Source of the DNA: Poecilobothrus nobilitatus
Lineage: Eukaryota; Arthropoda; Insecta; Diptera; Dolichopodidae
Direction of reading: 5' to 3'
Length of the DNA: 64,000 nucleotides
NCBI GenBank assembly: GCA_947095535.1
Contig: OX352773.1
Span: 212,680,093-212,744,092 of the forward strand
Of this stretch, positions 40,601 to 52,010 are shown one piece after another; position 1 is the first letter of the stretch, and each line of letters opens with the position of its first letter. A model generated the notes under the pieces. It made no database searches, had not been told where the DNA came from, and worked only from the letters and a program-made list of their open reading frames with translations. Made by a program: the position numbers and the translations under genes.

Positions 40601-41720
40601 TTCTTACTTTATTTTATTTTGCAGGAATAATATGAAAATTCATAAAATCAAAATTATACTGTTCAAAAAGGATATAAAATTTTCTAAAATTTTCTTGAAA
40701 CATTTTCTAAAATTTTATATTTGTTTAAATTTAAATGAAAATAGAGATTAAATAAAAAATTACCAAAAACTTTTTAATTACAATTCAATTCCAAAGTGAA
40801 TAGTTTCGAGTACATATTTTGTTTTTCAATTTTCAAAAGTTTTTTTTAAGAAAATAAAGATTTAAATAAATTTTTCCAGATTATAGAAATGAAAATCTTT
40901 AAAAATTTGTTTTTATTTTTATTTTTTTTTTTTTGTATTTTAAAGAATGATTAAAGTTTTCTTTTAAATTTGTTGATTTTTGTGTAGAAAATTCTTAACC
41001 AAAATTCTTATCTAAAAGTAAATATTAAAAAGCAAAACTAATTGACCTGATTAGAAATTTCACTCTTAAATTAAAATGTGAAGTTTTTTATTACAATAAA
41101 ATTAATCATTTGTTTTAGTTTTTCTAATGGTTCATTTAATCTTCTTTTTAAAACTTGAATTATAAAATTGTAAGACAACTAATACTTACCTCACATATTT
41201 GATGACTATAAATCTATTGATATAATGAAGTTATTAAGTTTTCAATCAAATAAAAACTTTGACAGATTTCCAATTTCTCTCCTTATAATTTCTATTTGTG
41301 TTTTTCTTTGTGTTCTATTTTATATTTTTCATACTTAACCAATAGTTGAAATAACTATCTTAGAACCAAATTTGCCAGACTAAAATAATGCAAAATATTC
41401 AAACACTAACTATATTGCTTCATTCATTCCAAAGTTAATATTTTGTTTTTAATTCCTAATGCAATGTTTGATAATGCAATTAAAAAGTATTATTTTCATC
41501 AAGCTGACCCACGTAATGTTTGTGGGACATTAATCTAAGGTAACTGAAAAATTAATTTCTTTAATAAAAAAATTTATGTAATTAAATACCTATAATAAAA
41601 CTTTTTCCAATTAACTAATTTAATGTTTGTTAAATTATAACATTAGTTTTGAAACAAATAATGCGAAACAACTAACGAAAATGGAGGTGAATATATCATA
41701 CACTTAGAAAACAGTCAGTC

Positions 41721-41776
41721 AGATTCCACCCTACGGACATTCTTGCTATGGCAAGAATCTCCGTAGGGTGGAATCT
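41721..41776. repeat. G/C-rich 26-bp inverted repeat with 4-nt loop
   Basis: Arms 41721-41746 and 41751-41776 are reverse complements with one mismatch (GGACATT versus GGAGATT), and the loop is TATG. The core CCACCCTACGGA is far more G/C-rich than the surroundings. The right arm is also the start of the retrotransposon fragment described next, so the left arm looks like an inverted copy of its 5' edge. Confidence 0.9.
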
Positions 41777-41965
41777 ACAAGGCACTAGAAGACGTGATCG
41801 TCCAAATAACATCTGGCGACAAATAAGTTTTTCTGAGGCTAAATAAAATTAATATATCCTTGGAAAAATGTCATAGTAATATTTGCAAACTGAATTCGAT
41901 AGATATGGCTAGCGCAGACCCTATGTTCCCAAGAGTAAGGTTTAAAAAAAAGGAAAAAAAAAATA
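41748..41965 (+). pseudogene. 3' end of a non-LTR retrotransposon (reverse transcriptase C-terminus), 5'-truncated
   Basis: A frame starting at 41748 reads GWNLQGTRRRDRPNNIWRQ and stops at 41844. It matches the W-N-x-Q-G-x-R-R-R-G-R-P-x-x-x-W-R signature found at the C-terminus of LINE reverse-transcriptase proteins. After several stops, a second frame reads WLAQTLCSQE then a stop, the usual last residues of this class, followed by an A-rich tail (41942-41960). Stops and frame changes show it is dead. The family resembles the endonuclease/RT elements common in insects, and the exact clade cannot be set from 70 residues. Confidence 0.75.
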
Positions 41966-42569
41966 ATGATTAATTAAATTTAAATCAAACAATTGATTGG
42001 AACCTCCGATATTATTAGATAATTTAGGCGTTAATATAACCTTATTGACATTTTATTTTGTAACTTAGTTTTGTACTTTTTTTTCTTAAAATTTTCAACA
42101 TAAGTTACAAAGATAAGGTAGTGATACCACGTATAAAATAAATCAACATTAAACTTATTTTATAACATTTGGAAAATTGTCTTTTTAAAAATCTAAAAAT
42201 CTTACTAACTTCTTACGCAATAAGTTCCGTAGTGCAAGTGACCAGCATATACAAAATTCTTTTAGCAATATGTATTTAAGAACCACATCCTAGTGGAAAA
42301 GGTTCCCAAATTTTGACCAGTTATTAATAACTGGTGAAAATAAATAAATATGTATTTTGTATACAAAATTTTTGTAAACCTAAGAATTGAACTATTTAAG
42401 AAAAATATTCTCTTTAGTAGATTTTGAAACTTGCCACCATACCTACTTTTTACAGATCGTATACAATATGGTAATGTATAAGAAAGATATTGTGATGACA
42501 CCAAAATTTTCAACCTGAAATTCTTGCATAATATATTATATACATTTCCCCTATACATAGAAACCTAAA

Positions 42570-42760
42570 TTAAATGTTTTTGGACTGGTGTATGTCTGTC
42601 TGTTTGTGGGCACGTCCACAGCCCAAATGGCTAAACCGAGTTCGATAAAATATCATACTTAATATTTAAACGAAAATATCTCGAATTTAAAAACTTTTGG
42701 TAGAAATGAGGCAGCCTCAGGTGTAATTTTACTATTGGACCATTTTTACATTTCTGCGCA
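42570..42760. repeat. Probable transposon fragment (GGCTAAACCGA block)
   Basis: TGTCTGTCTGTTTGTGGGCACGTCC followed by AAATGGCTAAACCGAGTTCGATAAAAT is a phrase style typical of insect transposon ends; compare GGTCAAACCGTTTA in the Helitron-like element. Ends are not visible. The 98-codon ORF on the minus strand just upstream (42262-42558) is not a recognised protein. Confidence 0.4.
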
Positions 42761-43559
42761 TATTTTGAAACAGAAAATTATTATGAAAAAAATTATTAAG
42801 TAAAAGTTGTTACACAAGTAAAGTGCAACAACTTTTTCATAGAATACTTTTTGATCTGACAAACTTTTAGGTTCGTCCTCATTTTCACAAGATTTTTTCC
42901 TAAGTCATTTTTACTATACATATTTCTATTTATTTTGTGTGGAAACTTTCTTTCTTAATTTTATAATTTTGTGCATGAAATGTACATATAATATAGATAA
43001 TAGGTATATAAAATGTACAATATACAGATAATATAGCCATAAATATGTATAGGCATATAAATATATATTTAAATAATGTGTAGCTTTTATATAATGTAAA
43101 TAACCCTATATTAAAAAAACAAATGTTAAGTTTTCCTGCTCCTGTGATCGGTTATGTGGTGGATAATTCTGATTTTTTTTTTTTTTGGATTAAAATGCTT
43201 CGAATTCAATAGTGTAAGTTATTTTACGCAGCAGGGTTTATTTATACATATAAATTACGTTATATTAAATTTTTAAATTTATTTTTATTTCATCCTTGAG
43301 AAAGGATAACTAAAAGTTCTTTCTATTTTTTTTCGCTTAATTGAACAGATCGAAAAAATATTTATAATTAACATAATTACTATGCAATTTTTAGTTGTTA
43401 ATGTTGATAATATTATATTTAATTATAAAAATCTTATTCTAATTGTTATTAACAACAAATTTCAAAAAAGAAACAGATAAAATATATTATTTGCACTTTT
43501 TTCCCTTAAAGCGTATAATATACCACGTAAAGAAGTGTTACAGAGTAAAGAGTTTTTCT

Positions 43560-44075
43560 TCGTTAACAATTTCAATTTTTAAAATTTTAAAATATATTCC
43601 TCATCCAGAGTTCCTTCACTTTGGAATTCTAGCGTAAGATATTGGCAAAGTACGGGTGATACCGTCTCTGACTCCTTCCCACAACCTTTACACATTTCTA
43701 TGACGACTCTATTTATTCTTTCAGCATATGCCCTCATCATCATATGGCCTGTTCTGATTCCGTTATAGAAACTGAGGTCTGCCCAGATTAGTTTAAGGTT
43801 CTCTTGGTCTGTTTTCTGTCCGACTCGTCTCAGAACTCGTCTCAGCTTCTTTAGCCTTGGATTTATTCTAGTGATCAGTCGCTTGTTTCACTATAGAATG
43901 AGTTAATCCTATTGGCTTTATAACCACATTAGGGTTAGTCCTCTTGATTTTAAATCTACAGCTGGGGTCTGCAGATTCGGCCAATTTATCTGTCTTTTCG
44001 TTTTCTGGAAAGCCTGAGTGGGAGGGGACAACATTTACATTTAATACATTTTAATGTTTGTCAAGTAGATTTTTG
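43560..44075 (-). pseudogene. Non-LTR retrotransposon fragment: RNase H domain and cysteine motif, frameshifted
   Basis: Reading the minus strand from about 44029, one frame gives VPSHSGFPENEKTDKLAESA, the conserved end of LINE-type RNase H (normally W-V-P-G-H-S-G-x-x-G-N-E-x-A-D-x-L-A). It stops at TAG (43868-43870). A frame change then continues through LKKLRRVLRRVGQ and LKLIWADLSFYNGIRTGHMM to a CKGCGKESET motif, the family's C-terminal CCHC-like knuckle with its histidine apparently lost. A 12-bp tandem duplication (CTGAGACGAGT) lies near the frameshift. A fragment of an I/Jockey/R1-like LINE is most likely, since these carry RNase H. No start, RT or endonuclease is present. Confidence 0.85.
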
Positions 44076-44224
44076 TGAAGTCTCTCATTATATCAAATCA
44101 AGTTGAAAAATATCCCTTTTGTCAAAAGACATTAGACAAGATGGCGTTTTGCAATTTAGCATTCGGTTAACTGTACATAAACTCCATCTTTAATACATAA
44201 ATGATTTTGTTTAATAAGAAATAA

Positions 44225-44420
44225 TTTTTTTTTTTTTTAATGTATTTCTCTGCCACATAAATGTGGACAGGAAATTACACAGCCTTTCTTGTTCAGGCGT
44301 GGCTGTAAATGTCGTAAGGGGGAATAACTCTTATGACGTGTGTGGGATTCGAATCCACACTCCCTCGGTGTTTACAGCGTATTTTATACGCTCTTACCCA
44401 CTATAGGTCACCGAGGCCCC
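44225..44420 (-). mobile_element. tRNA-derived SINE, copy 4 (best preserved)
   Basis: A perfect 10-bp direct repeat TAAGAAATAA (44215-44224 and 44421-44430) flanks the copy exactly. The poly-T beginning at 44225 is the poly(A) tail on the minus strand. The head is a tRNA-like promoter with a B box GGATTCGAATCC (44345-44356) and a degenerate A box in the first 30 nt. The body has an 8-bp-stem hairpin (GTCGTAAG...CTTATGAC on +) and ends with the ATTTATGTGGCAGAG tail. This is textbook LINE-assisted SINE insertion; the partner LINE is not known. Confidence 0.92.
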
Positions 44421-45259
44421 TAAGAAATAAATTTAAAATTTTTAATGATTTTGTTAAATTTTTGAAAATTGAACAATTTTAAACGTTAATATCTTTTTAT
44501 AGATAATGTACCCTTAAAAGTTTTTTTTACTTCATATCAGATTATACAAAATTTCACCCTTGAACTTATGAAACATTTAACAAGTAATTTACATTATTAA
44601 ACAAATGACTTCAATTAAATGTAAAAAAAAAACAAATATACATATATATGTATGTATATTTTTAAAAAAAATTAACAAACGTTAAAAAAAAACCTCCCCT
44701 ATTTAAATACTATCACAGGTCCAATTTTCATGGAAATTCAAATGTTATATTTTTATGTTATTTTTTTTTTTTTTATGATAAAGTATAAATAACTAATTTA
44801 CATTTTGGGTTATTAGCTATCATTTTTATTTTGCATTTTAGATAAACTTTGTTAATCCTCAAAAATATTCCAAATTAGAAAGAATATATTCTAAATTTAA
44901 TAACAGTTCGTAATGCTTTGTATTTCAATCTATATTTTCTACAAAAAGACTTTAAAATTAAAATTACTTTGTAAGGAGATCCAAAAAAAAAAAATATAAC
45001 TTTAATAAATTTACAAGAGAAGCAAAATTATAGGTAAAACATTGTAGCTAAATAATATAGAGGAGTATTATAATAGGCGAGTCAATGTTTTCAGTAACAG
45101 AACAAATACTTTTATGGGGTTTGTGGTAAAAAAACATGTTTGAATAATTAGAAAAATTTTACGAACATTCGTATTACATATTTATCCTTTCCTTATTAAA
45201 AACAAAATATTAACTTTTAAAATTAATTTTACTCCTTACAAGTTATCAATAATCTTGTT

Positions 45260-45600
45260 AGTGGGATCGTATCGAAAGACGGTTTATCACAATCCTGTTT
45301 TTTAAAATCCTATTTCTTTTTTAAAACCTGTTTTTTAAAAATTCACCGGTTATCTATGTAAAAAAATAATTGGTGTGGATTTTAGAATTGTGTTCAAAAT
45401 AAGGGTTGTACGCTTTTTCACAATATTTATATATATGTATATGTGGGATTCTGAATCAGGAGGGATTTTAGAATTGAGGTCGAAATCAGGATTATACACT
45501 TTTTCCAGAATTTAAAAACAAAAACAGAATGTTAAAACATGATTTCAAACAACACGATTTTTAAAAATCAGGATTTTGATAAAACAGAATTATGATACGC
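45260..45600 (-). repeat. Minisatellite-like array, second locus (reverse orientation)
   Basis: Read on the minus strand it gives TCTAAAATCCCTCCTGATTC, AGAATCCCACATATACATATA, AATATTGTGAAAAAGCGTACAA and CCTTATTTTGAACACAATTC, matching the 5.0-kb array block by block. The outer part has several drifted (A/C)ATCCTG(T/A)TTTTTAAAA units. Confidence 0.6.
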
Positions 45601-46593
45601 TGGCTTTCATAGTAAGGTAAAAACCCCTAATTGTTAGCTTCTTAAATTTATTTATACTTTTTTTATAATATTGATAGTTTAATTATAAATCTGTAGGTAT
45701 AAGGATATTTTCAATCACAAAAAATTCTGTAATCACTTATAATGCATCTTGGGTAGTACATAAGTTCATTTACTTTGATATTGTACATTGAAAAATCCCC
45801 AAAGTATCTAATAACATATCTACTTGTCAAGTAATTATTGAAACAAATTTTACAACAAAATTTTAACCATGTCCCATATTCTTTGCTTCAGCCTCCTGCT
45901 CCTTCCTCCTTGAAAAATTAAACAAATTTAATTAAATTTTTTTGTCGGATATTTGGTTGTATGTTATTTAATAAAACTGTCTTGACCAATACCTTGAAAA
46001 TACCCAAAAAGTTCATTCACTTATCAGATCTCTTAAAGTTGTAACAAATTGTATTAAAATGAAAACAAAAACCAAAAAACAAAAAAAAATTTTTTTTTTT
46101 TTAAACATTGTCCAGATACCTTAGGGTTTTTTGTTTACATAAATATTATGTATCTTTTTACACACATTTCCATTTTAGTATCCATTATAAAAGTTTTCGC
46201 AAAACAACAAAAAAAAGCAAAATAAAAAAAGAAAAATAACAAAAAGAAAAAGAAAAAGAAACAAATAATCATAAAAATTCACTTTTTAACTATTAAAATA
46301 AAAAAAAAAACTCTTTTCATTACTGAGAACAACCCTTCATGTTCGAAAAAAAATTTTTTTTGTTTTTATTTTTTTTTTTATCTAAATTTTAAATTAGTTA
46401 GTCGTTACTATGAATATGTATATATAAAAATATAATATGTATTCTAAAAAAAACAATCTTTCAAATATTTTATTTTAGTCCTTTTTGATGTAAAACAGTA
46501 AATGTATGTGTGAACTGTGAACGTGTACATTCTATATATTATAATTAAATTAAATTTATGTTATTTTTTTTCTTTGTTTTGTTATAATTACAG

Positions 46594-46722
46594 ATGCATG
46601 TCATCCATATGAACCATTTAAATGTCCTGGCGATGGTAACTGTATATCAATTCAGTATCTATGTGATGGTGCACCAGACTGTTCAGATGGTTATGATGAA
46701 GATATGAGACTTTGTACTGCAG
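46594..46722 (+). CDS. Internal exon of IDLSRF-like peptide precursor (prohormone-4): LDL-receptor class A domain
   Basis: This 129-nt internal exon follows a TTATAATTACAG acceptor and ends at GCAG before a GTTAGT donor. It starts with two bases of a split codon and ends with one base, so it is a symmetric phase 1-1 exon, as is usual for shuffled LDLa modules. The translation (ACHPYEPFKC... to ...DMRLCTA) has six cysteines in LDLa spacing and the calcium-binding signature CDGAPDCSDGYDE. In the family, this module sits between the N-terminal IDLSRF peptide and a conserved C-terminal region of a secreted neuropeptide precursor, made in neurosecretory cells and routed through the secretory pathway. 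The family assignment comes from the next exons, which match my memory of honeybee prohormone-4 very closely. The upstream exon is not visible, so the protein here is partial. No frameshift or stop is present. The function of the LDLa part is not established. Confidence 0.93.
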
Positions 46723-47867
46723 GTTAGTAAAGAAAACAAAAAAAAAAAAAACAACAAAAAAAAAGGAAATTATTTTTAAATTATATTTTTAGAGTTATAA
46801 AAATTTTTATTAAAACTTTAAAGAGAATTTAAAAATAGTGAATATATGATTTTAGGAAATTATTTATTATTTTTATATGATATATGACGTATGTATATTT
46901 TTAATAGTGTTATATATACGTAATATAAATTTTAATAAATAAAATTAAAACTTTATTTTTACAACATTACAAAATTAATTATACTGTTTTAATATTTAAT
47001 TAAAATTATAATTTTTAAATCTTTAATTTATTAACAAAATTTTAATTAAAAAATTTTAAAGTTTTTCATTATTATAACATTGAAGGATTTTAACGTAAAT
47101 GTATTAAACAAATACGCCAAAATATATTAAAATAAGACTGCTGCCTGTAAAAGTAAAAGATTACCTACCTATAGTTTTTTAAAAGTGTCCATTTTTCAAA
47201 AGTTACCAAAAACAGTTAAGAATATTGTAACTTGCACCGAAATTTTAAAATTTTCTTAAATTTTCTTAGATTTTTATATGAATGTAAAATTTTGAAAAAT
47301 CAAGACGCGTTTTCTTTAGCTTTTAAGAAAATTTTATTAATTAAAAGACATGTAAAGCTCTTTTTCCCACTTTGAGTTAGGAGTAATACTTTATAAACAT
47401 AGCGAAGTATTTATATTATTTTACTAATATTTTTTATTAAGTAGTTTATGCTAATTCTCAGAGATCTTGTCCCCATGTCCTCAAATTTGGAGATTCTAAT
47501 TGAAAGCGTTCTGTCGATACGGCAATTTTGCAAAATTATGGTGTCGCCATAATGGTAATAATGTAAAATCATAAAATTTCGAAAGTCCAAAAAATTATAC
47601 AATTTTTATTGATTTATAAAGCTAAAAAAAATGTCCTGTCGTTTGTAGTTTTTAAATTGAAAAATTTGTTCATTAGAACTTGAAATATAAACATATATTA
47701 TTAGATTCGTAGTTATGTGAGGTAAAACTTAATGCACAATCAGTAAAACTTTAAATATAAAAGATAGATTCGTAATTGGTGAGCCTCCATAAAAAATTTC
47801 TTCTACAAAACAAAAATTTTTTTATAACACCTATCCGTATTTAAAATTTAATTCCTCCATTTTAAAT

Positions 47868-47918
47868 AATGGAGAAGTTTTATAAATAGACGAACGGCGT
47901 TAATAAAACTTCTCCATT
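47868..47918. repeat. Perfect 16-bp inverted repeat with 19-nt loop
   Basis: AATGGAGAAGTTTTAT (47868-47883) and its exact reverse complement ATAAAACTTCTCCATT (47903-47918) flank a G/C-richer loop containing GACGAACGGCG. It sits at the end of a dispersed-repeat segment. Confidence 0.85.
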
Positions 47919-49969
47919 AAAATGAAGTTAATAAGCAAAATTTTTCAATTTCATTTTTAAAAATATACTAATAAGGTAATGATTAATTATTTTATTTTAT
48001 TTTAGGACCCCGAAATCTTAATTGAACTTAATAATTATTATTTGATCACGTCAAGAATCAACATTTGTAAACTTTTAACTGATTTATTGTTAAGTAACTT
48101 AGAGTTTTTCGAACAAATGTTTAAAAATTTATGCCTCTAAGAAAACTACAAAAGCACTTTGTAACAAAAATTTATTTTCAGGCTTACATACAGTATACAT
48201 ATTAGGTATATGTCAAAAATACAAGAAGATTTTACAATTTTAATAAAGCAATTCATACAAATTTACAGAAAATTAATAAAACTTAAAAAAAAAAACTCTT
48301 TTAAAAACCTTAATTCAATAAAAGTTTTGAATAAAATTTAATTTAAACTATTAAAACTGAAAAAAAAAAAATTTAACAAACTTAAAATAGTGTAGGGTAT
48401 AGTGTAGTAATTCAATAATGTCGTTTTTTTTAGACACACTCTGAATTCAGATTTTACATCTAATTCATTTTCAAATCACGTCCTTTATTGAATAACCTCC
48501 TCGTTTATTAACCTTGTGTAAATTATATAAAACTTAAAAAACTTTAATTAACCAGAAAATATATAATAAAAATTACTTTATTACTTACGTTGTTCATATT
48601 GGTAATCCATTTTTTATTAATTCCAATTTTTTTTTTCCTCAAAAGTGGTTTAGAACTTTTTCTTTTGCAATTTCGTAAAAAATTTTATTTTCTTCAAAGT
48701 TTTTTTTTTTTTTCTTATTTTTAAATCCCTTTTAAATTAATCTTTTTTTGTTTTTTTTTTTTTTTTTTTTTAACTTAAATCGAAATAAAAACAAATTATT
48801 CGATCAGACTTTAAGTACTTGGTAAATCTGTTGCATAAATGTGAAAAGGAGTCAATAATTCATGATTTCATCAATTTATTGCAAAAACGAAAAAACGAAA
48901 AAAAAAAAAACGTATTGTAAACTCGTCTTATAAATTGAAAAAATTGTAAACTTTTTAATAAAATGTCTCAATTTTTTACAAATTTTGTTTTTTTTTTTTT
49001 TTTTATGAATTTTAAATTGCAATTTCATGAGGTACAAAACTTTTTCAAAAAAAAAAAAAGCAGTAAAAAGGAGCATTCACACTAAAAACTTATTGTCCTT
49101 GTATACGATGCCAATTCAAATATTTACTAATAAAGTGTACGAGGACTTAAACTTTTTATTAGTAAACGATACTCTTTTCAATATTCATTTTCAAGTTTTT
49201 CAATATTTTCTTTTCCTAGTTTCTCGAGGTTTAGAAACTTTAGATATATAGGAACAATATATAAAAAAAAAAAAAACATTAAAAGAGCAGTGAAAATAAA
49301 ACTTTTTATAAAAAAACAACATACTTAGCAACAAAAAAGTGTTGGTTGTTTTTATAAAACATAAATTGTTAAAGTTTAAAAATGTTTTCATTTTTTTTTA
49401 TTTTGTCATTTTTTGTTGAAGTTTAATAGTTTGTCATTTTATTTAAAGACTAGGTATTTCTAAAGAATTTAAATTATAGAACAAACTTAACTTGGGGAAA
49501 CAATAAAATGAGAATTCATTTAAAATACAGATATTCTAAATAAAAAAAGTAACAAAAACCAATTTAATATGCTTATAGGTGTAATTAAGGTAATTAAAAG
49601 TTTTTCACATCGATTATCAAGTGCTTCTATACATATATGTGAAGATTCATTAAACCTTTGATAAATAAGGCTGACATCAAAGATTTTTTGAAAGCTCATA
49701 TTTTCCATGAGACAAACAGTTTAGATTTAAAAATAATATTGTGACTTGCATCAAAATATACCAAGAGACACTTAATAAAACATGCCAAGAAACACATTCT
49801 TCTGTTTTAAGGCTTAACCCTTTATAATTACAAAAAAATCGGTTACTATAATATGTATAAACATAGTGTTTTAATTTTTGAGTTTAAATTTTGAAAAAAA
49901 AAAAAAGCCTACCAAAATAAGAGCTGATTTCTAAAAGCAGCAAAATTTCAATTTTATGATCATTAATAG

Positions 49970-50345
49970 CACAGCTTAAACAGAGGGTGGGACAAAAACA
50001 TCTATAGTTAATTTTATCATGTAACTTATACTACTTCTAAAAAATCTTTCTTCTCAAGAAAATTTGAAGGCTCTATCTGAAATCCTTGGGGAAATATTAA
50101 AGAAGTAAAATTGTTTTTTTTCAGATAACAGTAAATTTAAATAGTAAATTTTAAAAAATTTTATAACTTTCAATTTTATTTATAAAATTTCAAAAAATAT
50201 CATGTCACTTGGTATTTTTAAATTGTAGAGCTTTTTCAAAGTTTGAGAAGGTGTAACTCCATAAATACATAAAAAAGTTGTAGAAGTTTTGTAAATAAGA
50301 CGAACGGACACAGTTTAATAAGTAAATTTTTCATATTTTTTAAAT
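49970..50345 (+). repeat. Degenerate dispersed repeat (CATAATGGGT family)
   Basis: The copy includes GGTGTAACTCCATAAATACAT, GTTGTAGAAGTTTTGTAAATA and GACGAACGGACACAG, then an A/T tail with TTTTTCATATTTTTT. It shares the upstream CAGATAACAGTAAATTTAAAT phrase with 32355-32385. Confidence 0.4.
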
Positions 50346-50353
50346 GTGCTAAA

Positions 50354-50497
50354 AATTAGAGCCAGTGAACGCAATAGTGAATAATACGCATTATTCAGCA
50401 ACCAGAAATAAAGCTCCCTACAAAAGCAAACGTCTGGCATGCTGATGGCCGAGCTTCGTAGAAATTTAACCAAACCTTGCAGACGGTAGCTCTAATT
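50354..50497. mobile_element. 144-bp G/C-richer cassette with 9-bp terminal inverted repeats
   Basis: AATTAGAGC (50354-50362) and GCTCTAATT (50489-50497) bracket sequence that is much less A/T-rich than the intron around it (for example GGCATGCTGATGGCCGAGCTTCG). One minus-strand frame is open throughout but matches no protein I know. It is a possible tiny MITE or old exon fragment. No target duplication is visible. Confidence 0.35.
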
Positions 50498-52010
50498 AAT
50501 AATTTTTTTTTTACATAGATTCGATTTTATTGTCTGGAGCATTAATTCCTGGTCTCCTGTTATTTTATTATATTTGATATTTTCTCTTTTTCTCTTCTCT
50601 TTTCTCAGTTCTCATCAACTTATCTTTTTTTATATTATAGTCAACCCTTGTTCAGTATTCCAAATCTATAGTTAATTTGAAAGTCTCCTTTTCGAGACTA
50701 TTTCAACATCATATACGGATATACTTAACTGAAATTTGCATTCATATATGCAAATTTTTTATTTTAGTGAAATATTTATTGCATGCAATCTTTGCTCAAT
50801 TCATACAATAGTTCTTATAAATGTTTATTGTTTTTTCACAATTCCCAAAATCTATGATAAATGTTATTAACCATTGTTAGTTTTTTAAAGAAAATGAAAA
50901 CCTTTTATGAAAATCTTTGAAACTTTCGGTCGGTTGATTTTTACTTTTTAATTAAAAAAAAAAAAGAAAAGCTTTTCATTTTATTTTTTCTTCCATATTT
51001 TGCTTATTTTCGTCAGGTATCTTTCAGATAGATATGTGTATATTGTTTGAATATTTTGCGAAACTTAGGTTTCATCAAATAGTTAAAATTTAATAAAAAC
51101 TCTGGTTTACATTAGAATATTTTTTTTTTTTTTTGCTCCTTTTTTTAAAAAAAAAAACTCTTTTTAAATTGGTTTTGCTTACGCTAATTGACTTTACTTG
51201 GTATCTTTTACGTATTCCCAAGACTTTTACAATCTATTTTTAATTAAAAATAAAAACAAACTTTAAATATAGGTATTTAATCTATTTTTGCATTGACATT
51301 GAGTAGCCAACACTGTTTAAATTGATTAATTGACTTGTTTTTTCTATTTATAAAGCCACTGCTAAAATGAAACGGAATTTTGGGTGGCCATGATGCTAGT
51401 ACTGTCAAAAAAAAAAAATGTCAATATATTGAGTTGCCTGCGGCTGATATTACTTATTAACGTAGTCATGACGTTTATTTACGCAGCTAGGGAAGAAAGT
51501 TAATCAACTTTTAACGTTTACGTTTTCAATAAGCTCTGAAATATCAAATCTACTGTTTTGGTATTACATTTTCATATTAATATTACATTTTCGTAAAATA
51601 AATTCCAATTTTATGGTTCTAAACATTTTCAATGTGGCAGCAATTAGCGTAAAAAAATTTTAAGATGCACAGTAAGTTTATACAATGTTTTGATTGTGTG
51701 GTTCAATTTAATTTTTAAAATTTTATTTCGTAAATTAAGTTTAATATCTCTTTATTTCATTTCGAAATTTAAAAATTCATTTGATTTAAAATGATAAATC
51801 TTAAAGTTTAGTAACAAATTCGAAACTCACAATAATTCTTTTCAAATAATGTTAGACTTAAAACAATTATAAAAAAAAATTGGAAAAAAAACATTGCTAT
51901 GTATTTTTTATTTCTTTTAAAAATAAATTAAAAGATAAAAACTTTCAACAAAAAAATGTTTAGTTAATAGCAAAACTGAGGACTTAAAAACTGTTGAAGA
52001 GTTTATAGTT

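Larger units (their letters stand above)
1..46593 (+). other. Upstream intron and/or 5' flank of the prohormone gene, no coding exon recognised
   Basis: The AG at 46592-46593 is the acceptor of the LDLa exon, so at least the proximal part of this interval is intron. The exon carrying the signal peptide and the IDLSRF motif should precede it. I looked for an IDLSRFYGHFN-like coding stretch and did not find one, so it is probably outside the window or diverged. The interval is mostly unique A/T-rich sequence with T and A homopolymers, broken by the mobile elements and repeats listed separately. Stretches without a separate entry, such as 5.9-7.7 kb, 9.6-15.4 kb, 18.1-20.2 kb, 22-26.6 kb, 34-36.1 kb and 37.7-41.7 kb, show nothing I can support. 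Confidence 0.6.

Noticed and set aside
42262..42558. 98-codon ORF on the minus strand, the longest open frame in the window
   Set aside because: The predicted protein has no recognisable motif, and the region is next to transposon-like sequence. Its length is within chance for this much DNA.
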